Source of the DNA: Hymenobacter tibetensis
Lineage (GTDB): Bacteria > Bacteroidota > Bacteroidia > Cytophagales > Hymenobacteraceae
NCBI RefSeq assembly: GCF_022827545.1
Contig: NZ_CP094669.1
Coordinates: 5,015,001-5,079,000 of the forward strand
Reading direction: 5' to 3'
Length of the DNA: 64,000 nt
Position numbers and translations under genes: made by a program. Shown here in pieces: positions 36,445 to 44,993 of this stretch (the stretch's first letter is position 1; every line of letters begins with the position of its first letter). Under the pieces are notes generated by a model. It was not told the DNA's origin and made no database searches. It worked only from the letters and a program-made list of their open reading frames with translations.

Positions 36445-37413
36445 TTAAATAAGATTTAATCGGCTCAGCAATGCCGCCTTATAGGAGTTACCAATAGGCA
36501 CCGAAGTGGCATTCGTTTGACGCTCGGCGCTACGTCCGGTGTCAACCAGAATAAGGTCGCCTTCTATGGATGTTATCCGGTCTAAGCACACTATATACTT
36601 GCGGTGAATGCGCGCAAACTCGCGCACTGGCAGCTTAGCTTCCAGTTCCTTCATGGTACTATACACCGTGTACCGCTCCCGAGAAGTATAGATATTCACG
36701 TAGTCGCCAAGGGCTTCTACGTACCGAATATCGTCGGTGTGTACTCGTACTAGTTTATGGTCCTGCTTGACAAAGATTTCGTTGCGGCTGCCGACAAACA
36801 TGGTTTCAGCTGCGTTGTTGGCCATTCGCAGCAATCCTTCTAGCTTCTGCTGCTCTTGCTCTAGTTGCAGCCGCGCCCGGCGCAGCTCCAAGTGCGCTAC
36901 CACCTCACGAGCTAGAATACGCAGGGCGTCCCGCTGCTGCTCGGTGAGCATCCGGGGTTGAGTATCGAGCGCGCAAATAGTACCAAGTGGCAGCCCTTCC
37001 GGCGACATTAAAGCGGCGCCAGCATAGAAACGGATATTGGGGTCGTTGACAACCAGCGGGTTTTGCTGAAACAGAGGGTCTAAGGTTGTGTCATGTACCT
37101 CGAACACATCGTCGGAAAGCATAGCGTACTGACAGAAAGCGGCGTCGCGGTGAGTTTCCGAGTATTTCTCTAATCCTTGGTTGGCTTTAAACCACTGCCG
37201 CTCTGCATCAATTAATGATACCAAGGATACCGACGTACCACAGATATAGGCAGCTAATCGCACCAAGTCGTCAAAGGCCTTTTCGGGGGGCGTATCCAGG
37301 ATTTGGTAGTTGCGCAATACCTCTAAGCGTTCTGCTTCGTTCGGTTGTTGCAGCGATGATATAGGCGGGCGGGAAACTTTGGTGGTATTCATTGGTGCAG
37401 ATGTATACGGCAA
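36445..37413 (-). CDS. GAF and LytTR domain transcriptional regulator
   Basis: A 322-residue cytosolic regulator. After a variable N-terminus, the segment NEAERLEVLRNYQILDTPPEKAFDDLVRLAA begins the GAF domain (about 25-190) with VSLIDAERQWFKANQGL and SPEGLPLGTICALD. A short coiled coil (about 185-205) connects to the LytTR DNA-binding domain (about 220-320), recognisable by VKQDHKLVRVHTDDIRYVEALGDYVNIYT and FARIHRKYIVCLDRI. GAF input with direct LytTR output makes a one-component sensor; the ligand is unknown. An alternative ATG at 37392 would remove seven residues without affecting domains. No clear target gene lies beside it; tatA is divergent upstream. Confidence 0.87.
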   Translation of the reverse strand: MPYTSAPMNTTKVSRPPISSLQQPNEAERLEVLRNYQILDTPPEKAFDDLVRLAAYICGTSVSLVSLIDAERQWFKANQGLEKYSETHRDAAFCQYAMLSDDVFEVHDTTLDPLFQQNPLVVNDPNIRFYAGAALMSPEGLPLGTICALDTQPRMLTEQQRDALRILAREVVAHLELRRARLQLEQEQQKLEGLLRMANNAAETMFVGSRNEIFVKQDHKLVRVHTDDIRYVEALGDYVNIYTSRERYTVYSTMKELEAKLPVREFARIHRKYIVCLDRITSIEGDLILVDTGRSAERQTNATSVPIGNSYKAALLSRLNLI

Positions 37414-37732
37414 GGCCGGCTTTCTGACTCTCGGGATGAACCGCGTTGGTTGAGGGGCAGGCTTTCAACCCGTAAATAGAATACGAAACCGATCAACCTG
37501 CAATTACACTCTTTTAAAGCGGTAAAATACACGATGAGCTCCTATTTAATCGAGATGAACAGTGGCGCATCTACGAAACATATAGGCCTTTTAGATTGCT
37601 TGTTCCCCAATTAGATTAACAAGTTCTCGGAAACTCATTTTAAAATTATGGGGTATCTTTACCAATCCTGCTAGGCATCCGTATGCGTATCTCAGGCTTT
37701 CCACTCCAAACCGGCTTATTCAGCCCTCACTT

Positions 37733-37960
37733 ATGGCTTTTTCCTCGCTTTTCCTGATTGGCAACTTCGGTACAACCGAAATTCTGCTGATTCTTTTTGT
37801 TATCATTTTGCTGTTTGGAGCCAAGCGCATCCCAGAGTTGGCAAAAGGTCTTGGTAAGGGTATCCGTGAGTTCAAAGATGCTTCCAAGGATGAAAAGCCA
37901 GAGTACCGCGACCAGCCGGTGAATCCAAACCCTAACGAGCCTAACCAGCCCCGTTTCTAA
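37733..37960 (+). CDS. tatA: Twin-arginine translocase subunit TatA (first copy)
   Basis: A 75-residue inner-membrane protein. The short N-terminal transmembrane helix ([22 protein letters not shown]) and the amphipathic helix [14 protein letters not shown] are the TatA/E signature, with the FGxKRxPELA hinge intact. TatA oligomers form the passage for folded Tat substrates together with TatC. It is followed 14 bases later by a second TatA-like gene; no tatC is in the window. Confidence 0.93.
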   Translation: MAFSSLFLIGNFGTTEILLILFVIILLFGAKRIPELAKGLGKGIREFKDASKDEKPEYRDQPVNPNPNEPNQPRF

Positions 37961-37974
37961 TTCATCAGACCGCT

Positions 37975-38400
37975 ATGCATATGCCACTTTTGTTTCTCGG
38001 CGACCTAGGTGGAGGTGAAATCATGCTCATCATGGTTGTCATCCTCATTTTCTTTGGTGCCAACAAAATACCAGAACTAGCCCGTGGATTAGGTAAGGGT
38101 ATCCGCGAGTTCAAGGACGCCTCACGTGAAATTCGGAGCGAGTTCGAGAACCACGTGGAGCCGCAACAGCCGTATCAGCAGCAGTTCAGCCAAAATCACA
38201 ACCAGATTGCGCCTTCCGCTCCAATGCCTCAGGCCCCGGCCACTGAACCTCTACCCGACGATGCTTACACGCAAACGGAGCCAACGCACACTTCGCCTGG
38301 CACCGCCTACACCGCCCCTGTAGCACACATTACAGCCACCGACTCGCCAGCTCCTGCTCCTACAACAGCCGAGCGCCCGCGCCTCGACCAAATGTCCTAG
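37975..38400 (+). CDS. Twin-arginine translocase TatA/E-like protein (second copy, long tail)
   Basis: A 141-residue protein with the same head as its neighbour: [38 protein letters not shown]. The remaining 90 residues are a low-complexity tail rich in Gln, Pro, Thr and Ala, as in TatB or long TatA variants. An ATG at 37981 is an equally possible start. Side-by-side copies suggest a duplication in which the second took on a TatB-like or tuning role; this is inference. It ends about 60 bases before the gatA promoter. Confidence 0.85.
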   Translation: MHMPLLFLGDLGGGEIMLIMVVILIFFGANKIPELARGLGKGIREFKDASREIRSEFENHVEPQQPYQQQFSQNHNQIAPSAPMPQAPATEPLPDDAYTQTEPTHTSPGTAYTAPVAHITATDSPAPAPTTAERPRLDQMS

Positions 38401-38458
38401 CCGACAAGACATTAGCTAGAATAAGCTAAAAGATAGATTACTATTTGATAATCAATAG

Positions 38459-38490
38459 TTTGATAAGAACCCATTATCCGTTTACATTTG
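38459..38490 (+). promoter_or_regulatory. Bacteroidota-type promoter of gatA
   Basis: TTTG at 38459-38462 and TACATTTG at 38483-38490 with a spacing of 20 bases match both consensus elements. The start of transcription would be near 38496, some 22 bases before the TTG start codon of gatA. Confidence 0.68.
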
Positions 38491-38518
38491 CCGGACTACC
38501 TAACTGTTTTCTTTTGAT

Positions 38519-39961
38519 TTGAGACGCTTTCATTCTCTCACGGAAGTTCGTAACGAGCTGACGGCAGGCACTACAACCTGTCGTCAGCTCGTGGAGTATT
38601 ACCTAGACAACATCGAGCGGCGGAATGGCCGCTTGAATGCTTTTCTGGAAGTATGGCCCGAAGAAGCGCGTGCGCAGGCCGAAGCTGTAGACGCCAAGCT
38701 AGCTGCCGGTACGGCTGGTAAGCTGGCGGGTATGGTTGTCGGGCTGAAAGACGTGCTAGCCTACAAAGACCATACTTTGCAAAGCAGCAGCCATATTCTC
38801 GATGGCTTCAAATCGTTGTTCACGGCTACGGCAGTGCAGCGTTTGCTGGATGAAGACGCCATTTTTATTGGCCGCCAGAACTGCGACGAGTTTGCCATGG
38901 GAGCTTCCAATGAGTCGTCGTACTTCGGCCCAGTGCGCAATGCAGCAGACGAAGAGCGGGTTTCGGGTGGCTCGTCGGGTGGCTCGGCTGTGGCAGTGCA
39001 GGCAGATATGTGCTTGGCTTCGATTGGCTCGGACACCGGCGGCTCGGTACGCCAGCCAGCGGCTTTTTGCGGTGTGGTAGGGTTCAAGCCTACGTACTCG
39101 CGTATCTCCCGCTACGGACTGGTAGCCTACGCCTCCTCTTTCGACCAGATTGGCACGCTGACCAGGTCGGTAGATGATGCGGCCCTGTTGCTGGAAGTAA
39201 TGGCGGGTCCTGATACTTTCGACAGCACAGTGAGCCAGCGTGAGGTGCCAGCCTACAGCCAGTTGTTGGAGGCAGCACCGCACTACCGCATCGGCTATAT
39301 CCGCGACGCAGTGGAGCGCCCTGGCCTCAACCACGAAATAAAAGAAGCGCTGGAGTCCACTTTGGAGGGCCTGCGCAACCAAGGACATGTAGTGGACGCG
39401 GTGGATTTCCCCTACCTCGACTACATGGTGCCAACCTACTACATCCTGACTACGGCAGAAGCCAGCTCCAACCTGAGTCGCTTCGATGGGGTGAAGTACG
39501 GCTACCGTGCGCCGGACGCTACCGACTTGGAGTCGCTCTACAAAAAAACCCGCTCGCAGGGCTTTGGCTCGGAGGTACAGCGGCGTATTCTGCTGGGTAC
39601 GTTTGTGCTGTCAGCTGATTATTACGACGCGTACTATACCAAAGCCCAGCAGGTTCGTCGTTTGATCAAGGAGAAGACCGACGAGTTGCTGCGCCAGTAC
39701 GACTTCTTGATTCTGCCTACTGCTCCTACTACGGCTTTCCGTATTGGGGAAAACACCAAGGATGCCTTGGCCATGTACTTGGCAGACATCTTTACGGTAC
39801 AGGCTTCTTTGGCTGGAGTGCCGGCGGTGTCGGTTCCGGCGGGTGAAGACTCGAAGGGGCTGCCGATTGGCTTGCAGGTGATAAGCGGCGCGTTCCGTGA
39901 GGAGCACTTGCTGGCATTCACTAAATCATTGACGGAAACACTTACTCCGGCCATGCCTTAA
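38519..39961 (+). CDS. gatA: Asp/Glu-tRNA(Asn/Gln) amidotransferase subunit A
   Basis: A 480-residue amidase that releases ammonia from glutamine for the GatCAB complex, which converts misacylated Glu-tRNA(Gln) or Asp-tRNA(Asn) to the correct aminoacyl-tRNA. The amidase Ser-cisSer-Lys triad is complete: Lys77 (GLKDVL), Ser152 (GGSSGGSAVAV) and Ser176 (GSDTGGSVRQPA). The text MRRFHSLTEVRNELTAG matches the family N-terminus, so the TTG at 38519 is taken as start; there is no ATG nearby. gatB and gatC are not adjacent, which is usual in Bacteroidota. The stop is 13 bases before the lytic transglycosylase gene, so the two may be cotranscribed. Confidence 0.94.
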   Translation: MRRFHSLTEVRNELTAGTTTCRQLVEYYLDNIERRNGRLNAFLEVWPEEARAQAEAVDAKLAAGTAGKLAGMVVGLKDVLAYKDHTLQSSSHILDGFKSLFTATAVQRLLDEDAIFIGRQNCDEFAMGASNESSYFGPVRNAADEERVSGGSSGGSAVAVQADMCLASIGSDTGGSVRQPAAFCGVVGFKPTYSRISRYGLVAYASSFDQIGTLTRSVDDAALLLEVMAGPDTFDSTVSQREVPAYSQLLEAAPHYRIGYIRDAVERPGLNHEIKEALESTLEGLRNQGHVVDAVDFPYLDYMVPTYYILTTAEASSNLSRFDGVKYGYRAPDATDLESLYKKTRSQGFGSEVQRRILLGTFVLSADYYDAYYTKAQQVRRLIKEKTDELLRQYDFLILPTAPTTAFRIGENTKDALAMYLADIFTVQASLAGVPAVSVPAGEDSKGLPIGLQVISGAFREEHLLAFTKSLTETLTPAMP

Positions 39962-39974
39962 ACCTGGTGTATTG

Positions 39975-42023
39975 ATGAAAACGTTGTTGCGGCCGATTCG
40001 GGTTGCCTCTATCCTCCTTTTGCTGACTGCTCTGGCTCGCTCTTCAGCGGGCCAGACGCTCCCCGCACGGACACCGGAAGTACCTCGCCCTGGCAGCCCC
40101 AACGATTCAACACAGGTTATAGAATTGCCTTTGCTGCTCCCCGATTCCCTGGTAGCGTCCCCTACCCCCGTGGATTCAGCGCGCATCGTATGGCTGCAAA
40201 CCCCACCGGAGCTGCACGACTTAGTGGGTGACCGTATTGGGTGCTTCGAAACCGATGTGCCGCACGCTTTCAACCCGGCGGTGATGTCGTTCGTGACATT
40301 TTTTACAGAGCGCAACCGCAAGTACATGCAGCGGGTACTAGAGCGTGAAAACCTCTACTTTCCGCTTTTTGAAAAGTACTTGGCCAAGTACAACCTCCCT
40401 ACCGACTTGAAGTACCTGGCGGTGGTGGAGTCGGCACTGATACCAACCGCCAAGTCGCATGTAGGAGCTACAGGCCTGTGGCAGTTCATGGGCCCTACCG
40501 CTGGCGACTTACGGCTGCGGCGCGACGAGTGGGTTGATGAGCGCATGAACCCCGAGAAATCAACGGAGGCGGCCTGCAAACACTTGCGCTACCTGTACGG
40601 CGTTTTCCATGACTGGGAATTGGTACTGGCCGCCTACAACTGGGGTGCGGGCCACATGCAACGCGTGATGCGGCGCACGGGCAAGAACACGTTTTGGGAC
40701 GTATATCCGCACCTGCCCAAGGAGACGCGCAACTACGTGCCTACGTTCACTGCCATCATGTACTCGATGAAGTACGCGCAGGCGCATCAGCTCCACTCGC
40801 CGGAACTGAAATACCGCTACGCCGAGGCCATGGATACGCTGCAGCTCAACGGGCAGGCGTTCGATCTGCAACGGTTGAGCCGTGCTTGTGGGTTCGAAGA
40901 CTCTTTGGCCTTGCTGCATTACAACCCGGAATTGCGCCGCCCTTGGTTGCCTACTGGGTATCGTCCGTATACGGTGCAGGTGCCGGCAAATGCTCGGCCG
41001 CTGTTAGCCACTGTTGACCGCGCTACCCTTTTCGACTACTGCCGCCCACAAGCCGAGTTGCCGCAGCCGCTTGCCCCTATGTTAGCCCGGTTACACGGGG
41101 TAGAGCCCTTCCCTACCCGCACGATGTTGGCCAGCGGTGCTCCACGTGAAAATTCGGAACCCGTTACACCGCGTTTTCGCCGCGTACGGCACACTGTGCG
41201 GCGCGGTGAAACAGTATCAGCCGTTGCTGACCGCTACGACGTAAGCGCCGCGCAGGTGGCCCGCTGGAACGACTTACGCAAAGGCCGCCCCTTGACGCCT
41301 GGCAGGCAGTTGGTGGTGTTCGTACCGGCGCCAGCAATCCGCCCGGCGTCAGCAGCCCCAACCGGAATTGCAGCAAGCAAACTGGTAGTACCTGCTCGCC
41401 TGACTTCGCCGTCCGCTAAAACTGCGTTGGCGGCACGAGGCACCAGAGTATCAGCAGAACCCCTTGAAGTAGCTCAGGACAAGGCCCCAACGGCAGCCAG
41501 CAGCCGAGAGGTAGCTTCAACCCGTTCGTCTCGTTCAGCAACGGCGGCTAGTACTCTTGCGCCCGCCTTGGAAGCTGTAGAAGCCGTTGAAAACGCAATT
41601 GCTACTGATAGCCTAACGACGGAATACGTGGTGCGCAAGGGCGACTACCTAAGCCGCATAGCGGAGATTCGCGGCTTAAGTGTGAAGCAAATTATGGCCT
41701 GGAATAAGCTTTCCTCTATCAAGGTGGCGCCGGGGCAGAAATTGGTATTCACAGCGCCAGCTGAGGAAGACACGCTAGCCAAAGAGGAGGTTGTGGCCGT
41801 TGCGCCAGTTCAGCAAAAGCCACCACGCGCCGCCAAAACGGTAGCCGCGGCGCCAGTTGCTGCACGCGAGACCATCCGAAAGGTGCACCTAGTTCAGGCT
41901 GGCGACACGCTCTACAATATTTCGCGCCGCTATCAAGGTGTGACCGTGGAACAGCTGAAGCGGCTCAACAACCTGACCACCGACGAAGTGAAGCCCGGTC
42001 AAAAGCTGATTGTTGCGCGTTAG
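39975..42023 (+). CDS. MltD-type lytic transglycosylase with three LysM domains
   Basis: A 682-residue murein-cleaving enzyme. The signal peptide ends SAG before Gln (about residue 27). The SLT catalytic domain lies at about 140-275: VVESALIPTAKS with catalytic Glu152, GATGLWQFMGPTA, AAYNWGAG and ETRNYVPTFTAIMYS are all typical. Three LysM units follow: HTVRRGETVSAVADRYDV (about 397-440), YVVRKGDYLSRIAEIRGL (about 545-590) and HLVQAGDTLYNISRRYQG (about 637-682), separated by Ala/Thr-rich linkers. LysM domains hold the protein to peptidoglycan while the SLT domain cuts MurNAc-GlcNAc bonds. Length is greater than E. coli MltD because of the linkers. Confidence 0.9.
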   Translation: MKTLLRPIRVASILLLLTALARSSAGQTLPARTPEVPRPGSPNDSTQVIELPLLLPDSLVASPTPVDSARIVWLQTPPELHDLVGDRIGCFETDVPHAFNPAVMSFVTFFTERNRKYMQRVLERENLYFPLFEKYLAKYNLPTDLKYLAVVESALIPTAKSHVGATGLWQFMGPTAGDLRLRRDEWVDERMNPEKSTEAACKHLRYLYGVFHDWELVLAAYNWGAGHMQRVMRRTGKNTFWDVYPHLPKETRNYVPTFTAIMYSMKYAQAHQLHSPELKYRYAEAMDTLQLNGQAFDLQRLSRACGFEDSLALLHYNPELRRPWLPTGYRPYTVQVPANARPLLATVDRATLFDYCRPQAELPQPLAPMLARLHGVEPFPTRTMLASGAPRENSEPVTPRFRRVRHTVRRGETVSAVADRYDVSAAQVARWNDLRKGRPLTPGRQLVVFVPAPAIRPASAAPTGIAASKLVVPARLTSPSAKTALAARGTRVSAEPLEVAQDKAPTAASSREVASTRSSRSATAASTLAPALEAVEAVENAIATDSLTTEYVVRKGDYLSRIAEIRGLSVKQIMAWNKLSSIKVAPGQKLVFTAPAEEDTLAKEEVVAVAPVQQKPPRAAKTVAAAPVAARETIRKVHLVQAGDTLYNISRRYQGVTVEQLKRLNNLTTDEVKPGQKLIVAR

Positions 42024-42288
42024 TTTCTATGGCCTTGAAGGGCTGAACGAACCCAGTAAAGTATAGGTGCTGCCCTACGTAATTGGTTGGGCGAGCAACG
42101 CCGAAACCGCAGTATGAGGGCGTGGCAATCGGGTTTGCTGGAAATATTTATTGTCGGTAGGAAAACTATTTCCGCTTGAGCGGCCTTAGGCAGAACGCTG
42201 TTTGTTTTCATTCAGGAGTTGTTCTTCATTAATTCTTCCTGTAGCAGGTCGTATTATTGGGGTACTTTCATCTTCTTCAAGCCATCCG

Positions 42289-43302
42289 ATGCCTTCTGCT
42301 GCCAACTCTTTCGTTCTGGTTGATACTCCGGAGCCTCACCGCGTGCGTACTCGCCAAATCGTGAAAGCGCATCCGGAGGTGAAGGAACTGATGACCCGCA
42401 CCCCCGCCACTGCCCTGATTGGAGTAGCCTGCGTAGTGGCTCAGGTGGTAGTGGCCGCATTGCTGCGTAACCAACCCTGGTACGTAGTGGCCTTGGCCGC
42501 TTACTTGGTAGGGGCTTTCCTCTCACACACCCTGTTTGTGGTTATCCATGAGGCAGCGCACAACTTGGTGTTCCGCAAAGTGTGGCAGAACGTGGCCGTG
42601 GGCATTGTGGCCAATTTCGCGTCGGTTGTTCCAACGGCAATTTCCTTTAAGAACTTCCACATCAAGCACCATGTATTCCAAGGAGTGCATGAGCTGGATG
42701 CCGACTTGCCCGACTGGTATGAGGCCAAGCTGATCAAAAATTACTCTGTCGGCAAAGCCATCTGGCTGTTCTTCTTTCCGCTGTTTCAGGTTATCCGCAC
42801 CATCCGTTGCCGTGAGGTAGCAGTATTCGACCGGTTTGTAGTAGCCAACATTGTGGCTCAGCTGGCTTTTGATGCGGCCATCGTTTACTTCTTTGGGTGG
42901 GTGGCACTGGGCTATCTGTTTCTGAGCTTCTGGTTTTCGGTGGGCTTGCATCCGCTGGGGGCGCGCTGGATTCAGGAGCATTATCTTACACTGGATGCCC
43001 GGCAGGAAACCTACAGTTACTACGGCCGCCTGAATGGTGTCAACCTGAACGTGGGCTACCACAACGAGCACCACGACATGCCTTCTATCCCGTGGAATCA
43101 CCTGCCTCGCCTCAAGGCGCTGGCACCCGAGTTCTACGAGCCGTTGCTGCATCACCGCTCCTACACCAAGCTGTTTTTCCAGTTTCTCTTTGATCAGGAA
43201 ATCAGCTTGTTCTCACGTATTATCCGTCGTAGCCGGGGCCGCGCCACGCTGCAAGACGCTTCCATACCAGACAAGCAGCTGCTGGATGGTGTTTCGGCGT
43301 AG
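42289..43302 (+). CDS. Fatty acid desaturase related to dihydroceramide (sphingolipid) delta-4 desaturase
   Basis: A 337-residue integral membrane di-iron desaturase. The N-terminus FVLVDTPEPHRVRTRQIVKA and HPEVKELM match the lipid-desaturase N-terminal domain of the DES/DEGS1 family. His boxes are HEAAH (87-91), HIKHH (124-128) and HNEHH (258-262). The segment VGLHPLGARWIQEHY, then ETYSYYGRLNGVNLNVGYH and HHDMPSIPWNHLP, is nearly the family signature of eukaryotic sphingolipid delta-4 desaturases. About four membrane helices are visible. Bacteroidota make dihydroceramides, so this enzyme may place a double bond in the sphingoid base. Start is the ATG at 42289. No sphingolipid synthesis gene is adjacent. 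Another acyl or lipid substrate remains possible. Confidence 0.82.
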   Translation: MPSAANSFVLVDTPEPHRVRTRQIVKAHPEVKELMTRTPATALIGVACVVAQVVVAALLRNQPWYVVALAAYLVGAFLSHTLFVVIHEAAHNLVFRKVWQNVAVGIVANFASVVPTAISFKNFHIKHHVFQGVHELDADLPDWYEAKLIKNYSVGKAIWLFFFPLFQVIRTIRCREVAVFDRFVVANIVAQLAFDAAIVYFFGWVALGYLFLSFWFSVGLHPLGARWIQEHYLTLDARQETYSYYGRLNGVNLNVGYHNEHHDMPSIPWNHLPRLKALAPEFYEPLLHHRSYTKLFFQFLFDQEISLFSRIIRRSRGRATLQDASIPDKQLLDGVSA

Positions 43303-43449
43303 CAACGGCGCTGCCCAGTGCATGTCGCGCTTCTACTACTTTCTTGCTTGCCCTCAGCCTACCAGCTGGGGGCATTTCTGTGAATGGAATTATAGAAACC
43401 TTTGTACTTGTTTTCAACTTATAGTCGCCAAAATCCGACTTCATATCCC

Positions 43450-44157
43450 ATGAAAAAGATACAAGTAGAAATCTGGTCTGATATCCTGTGCCCCTTTTGC
43501 TACATCGGCAAGCGGCGGCTGGAGAAGGCCCTGACCACTTTCGAGCACGCCAACGAGGTGGAAGTGAAGTGGCGCAGCTTCGAGCTGGACCCAGAAGCTA
43601 ACCCTACCCCCGGGGTCAACCAGTACGCCCGCTTGGCCAGTAAGTACGGCAAGTCAGAGGAATGGGCCCGGCAGATGAGCGCCAACATGGCTCAAATGGC
43701 TGCCGAAGAAGGCCTGGCATTCGATTTCGACCGCGTGGTGCCTGCTAACTCGCTACGGGCCCACCGGCTGGTACACTTGGCCGCGCAACACAACTTGCAG
43801 GATGCAGCCAAAGAGCGCCTATTCAAAGCGTATCTTGAGGAAGGCCTCGACATCAACGATGTGCCTACCCTAGCTCGCCTTGGAGCAGAGTTGCGCCTAC
43901 CTACTCAGGAAGTGGAGCAGGTGCTAGCCTCCACTACCTTCGAGCAGGAAGTACGGCGCGACGAGTACGAAGCGCGCCAGATTGGGGTGCGGGGCGTACC
44001 CTACTTCGTGTTCGACGACAAGTACGCGGTGTCGGGTGCTCAGCCCACAGAGCTGTTCAAGGAAGTGCTAGAGAAGGTATGGGAGGAAGCCAGGCCCCAG
44101 CCCGTATCCATTGGTGGCCTGGAAGGGGCTGCCTGTGATATTGATGGCAACTGCTAA
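43450..44157 (+). CDS. DsbA family oxidoreductase (FrnE-like)
   Basis: A 235-residue thioredoxin-fold protein without a signal peptide, hence cytosolic. The active site is CPFC (Cys14-Cys17) in IWSDILCPFCYIGKRRLE, followed by a large helical insertion and the cis-Pro region GVRGVPYFVFDDKYAVSGAQP near 185-205. This is the FrnE/2-hydroxychromene-2-carboxylate isomerase-like branch, implicated in oxidative-stress protection and disulfide chemistry. The start is the ATG at 43450. The gene has its own perfect terminator. Confidence 0.88.
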   Translation: MKKIQVEIWSDILCPFCYIGKRRLEKALTTFEHANEVEVKWRSFELDPEANPTPGVNQYARLASKYGKSEEWARQMSANMAQMAAEEGLAFDFDRVVPANSLRAHRLVHLAAQHNLQDAAKERLFKAYLEEGLDINDVPTLARLGAELRLPTQEVEQVLASTTFEQEVRRDEYEARQIGVRGVPYFVFDDKYAVSGAQPTELFKEVLEKVWEEARPQPVSIGGLEGAACDIDGNC

Positions 44158-44180
44158 TCCAGCTTCCTTGAATTTCATAG

Positions 44181-44212
44181 AAAAGGGCCGCCTCTGCAGA
44201 GGCGGCCCTTTT
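44181..44212. terminator. Perfect palindromic terminator between convergent genes
   Basis: The 32 bases are an uninterrupted palindrome with A-run and T-run at the ends (16-base half GC-rich inside). It ends the FrnE-like gene on the plus strand and the META lipoprotein gene on the minus strand. Confidence 0.88.
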
Positions 44213-44227
44213 TCATGTAGCCGAGCA

Positions 44228-44665
44228 TTACTTGCCGCGATTCTCGAAGACGAGCAACGGCACCGAGGATTGAGCGGCTGCGTAGAGACGCAGTTGTTTG
44301 CCGCTGATTTCGTAGCGTGCTGTGCGCGGCAGAGCAGTAAGGTAGTCGTACTCTATAGGTGTAGGGCAGGCTATTCTTGTTGACGCTTGTTCACTAATGG
44401 TCAGTTGCCCGGCAGCGCCTTGTGAGAAAGTGCCACCGAACGAATTGCAGGGGGCAAGACCAGACGTGGTATTCTCCCCACTAAACTCGATGTAGGAACG
44501 ATACGTGGGGCCATAGCTGGAAACGCCAATGGGAGTATTTTCCACTTGTACCAGCATCCAGCGCTTGTTCACCAGAGCGCGGTCGGGGCTTGCATCTTCT
44601 TTGTTGCAACTACCCAAAGCTATCAAGCCACCAACCCAAAACAAGACAGTAGATACTCTGGACAT
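44228..44665 (-). CDS. META-domain lipoprotein (HslJ-like)
   Basis: A 145-residue lipoprotein with lipobox LGSC (Cys20). The mature part is one META domain: LVNKRWMLVQVENTPI, YIEFSGENTTSG, then CNSFGGTFSQGAAGQLTISEQASTRIAC with the usual two cysteines, and the closing strands YEISGKQLRLYAAA. META/HslJ proteins are small envelope proteins of unclear role, linked in some bacteria to novobiocin or heat resistance. I use the ATG at 44665; another lies four codons upstream. Confidence 0.82.
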   Translation of the reverse strand: MSRVSTVLFWVGGLIALGSCNKEDASPDRALVNKRWMLVQVENTPIGVSSYGPTYRSYIEFSGENTTSGLAPCNSFGGTFSQGAAGQLTISEQASTRIACPTPIEYDYLTALPRTARYEISGKQLRLYAAAQSSVPLLVFENRGK

Positions 44666-44919
44666 AGCGTGCAACATAAGTAGGTGGGATAGGACTGTTT
44701 ATGTAGGAGAGCTAGCCTACTTCTGAAAGGTTGCAAGCCCGACTCGCCCTCTAGCAAAGCGCTATGTACCTCTTGCCCATTCCTTATGCTGTTACTATTA
44801 GATCATCAATAAAAACAGCCAGTATCGTCTATAATAAGGCGCTTTTGCCGTTGCAGGCTCCACCTAACACGTGAACCGCCGCGCCGAACAGGCACAACGC
44901 GGAAGAACTCTTTAGCAAC
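44666..44919. other. Intergenic region, about 250 bases, nothing recognised
   Basis: Together with the adjoining hairpin this separates two minus-strand genes by more than 300 bases. No open frame, RNA gene or consensus promoter was found. Confidence 0.4.
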
Positions 44920-44973
44920 TACTTACATACGAAGAGCCACCCGCTCAGGCAGGTGGCTCTTCGTATGTAAGTA
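44920..44973 (-). terminator. Long inverted repeat after the aldo/keto reductase gene
   Basis: Perfect 22-base arms (44920-44941 and 44952-44973) with a 10-base loop, starting 20 bases past the stop on the minus strand. Confidence 0.75.
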
Positions 44974-44993
44974 CAGTCCTGAATCAGAAAGCT

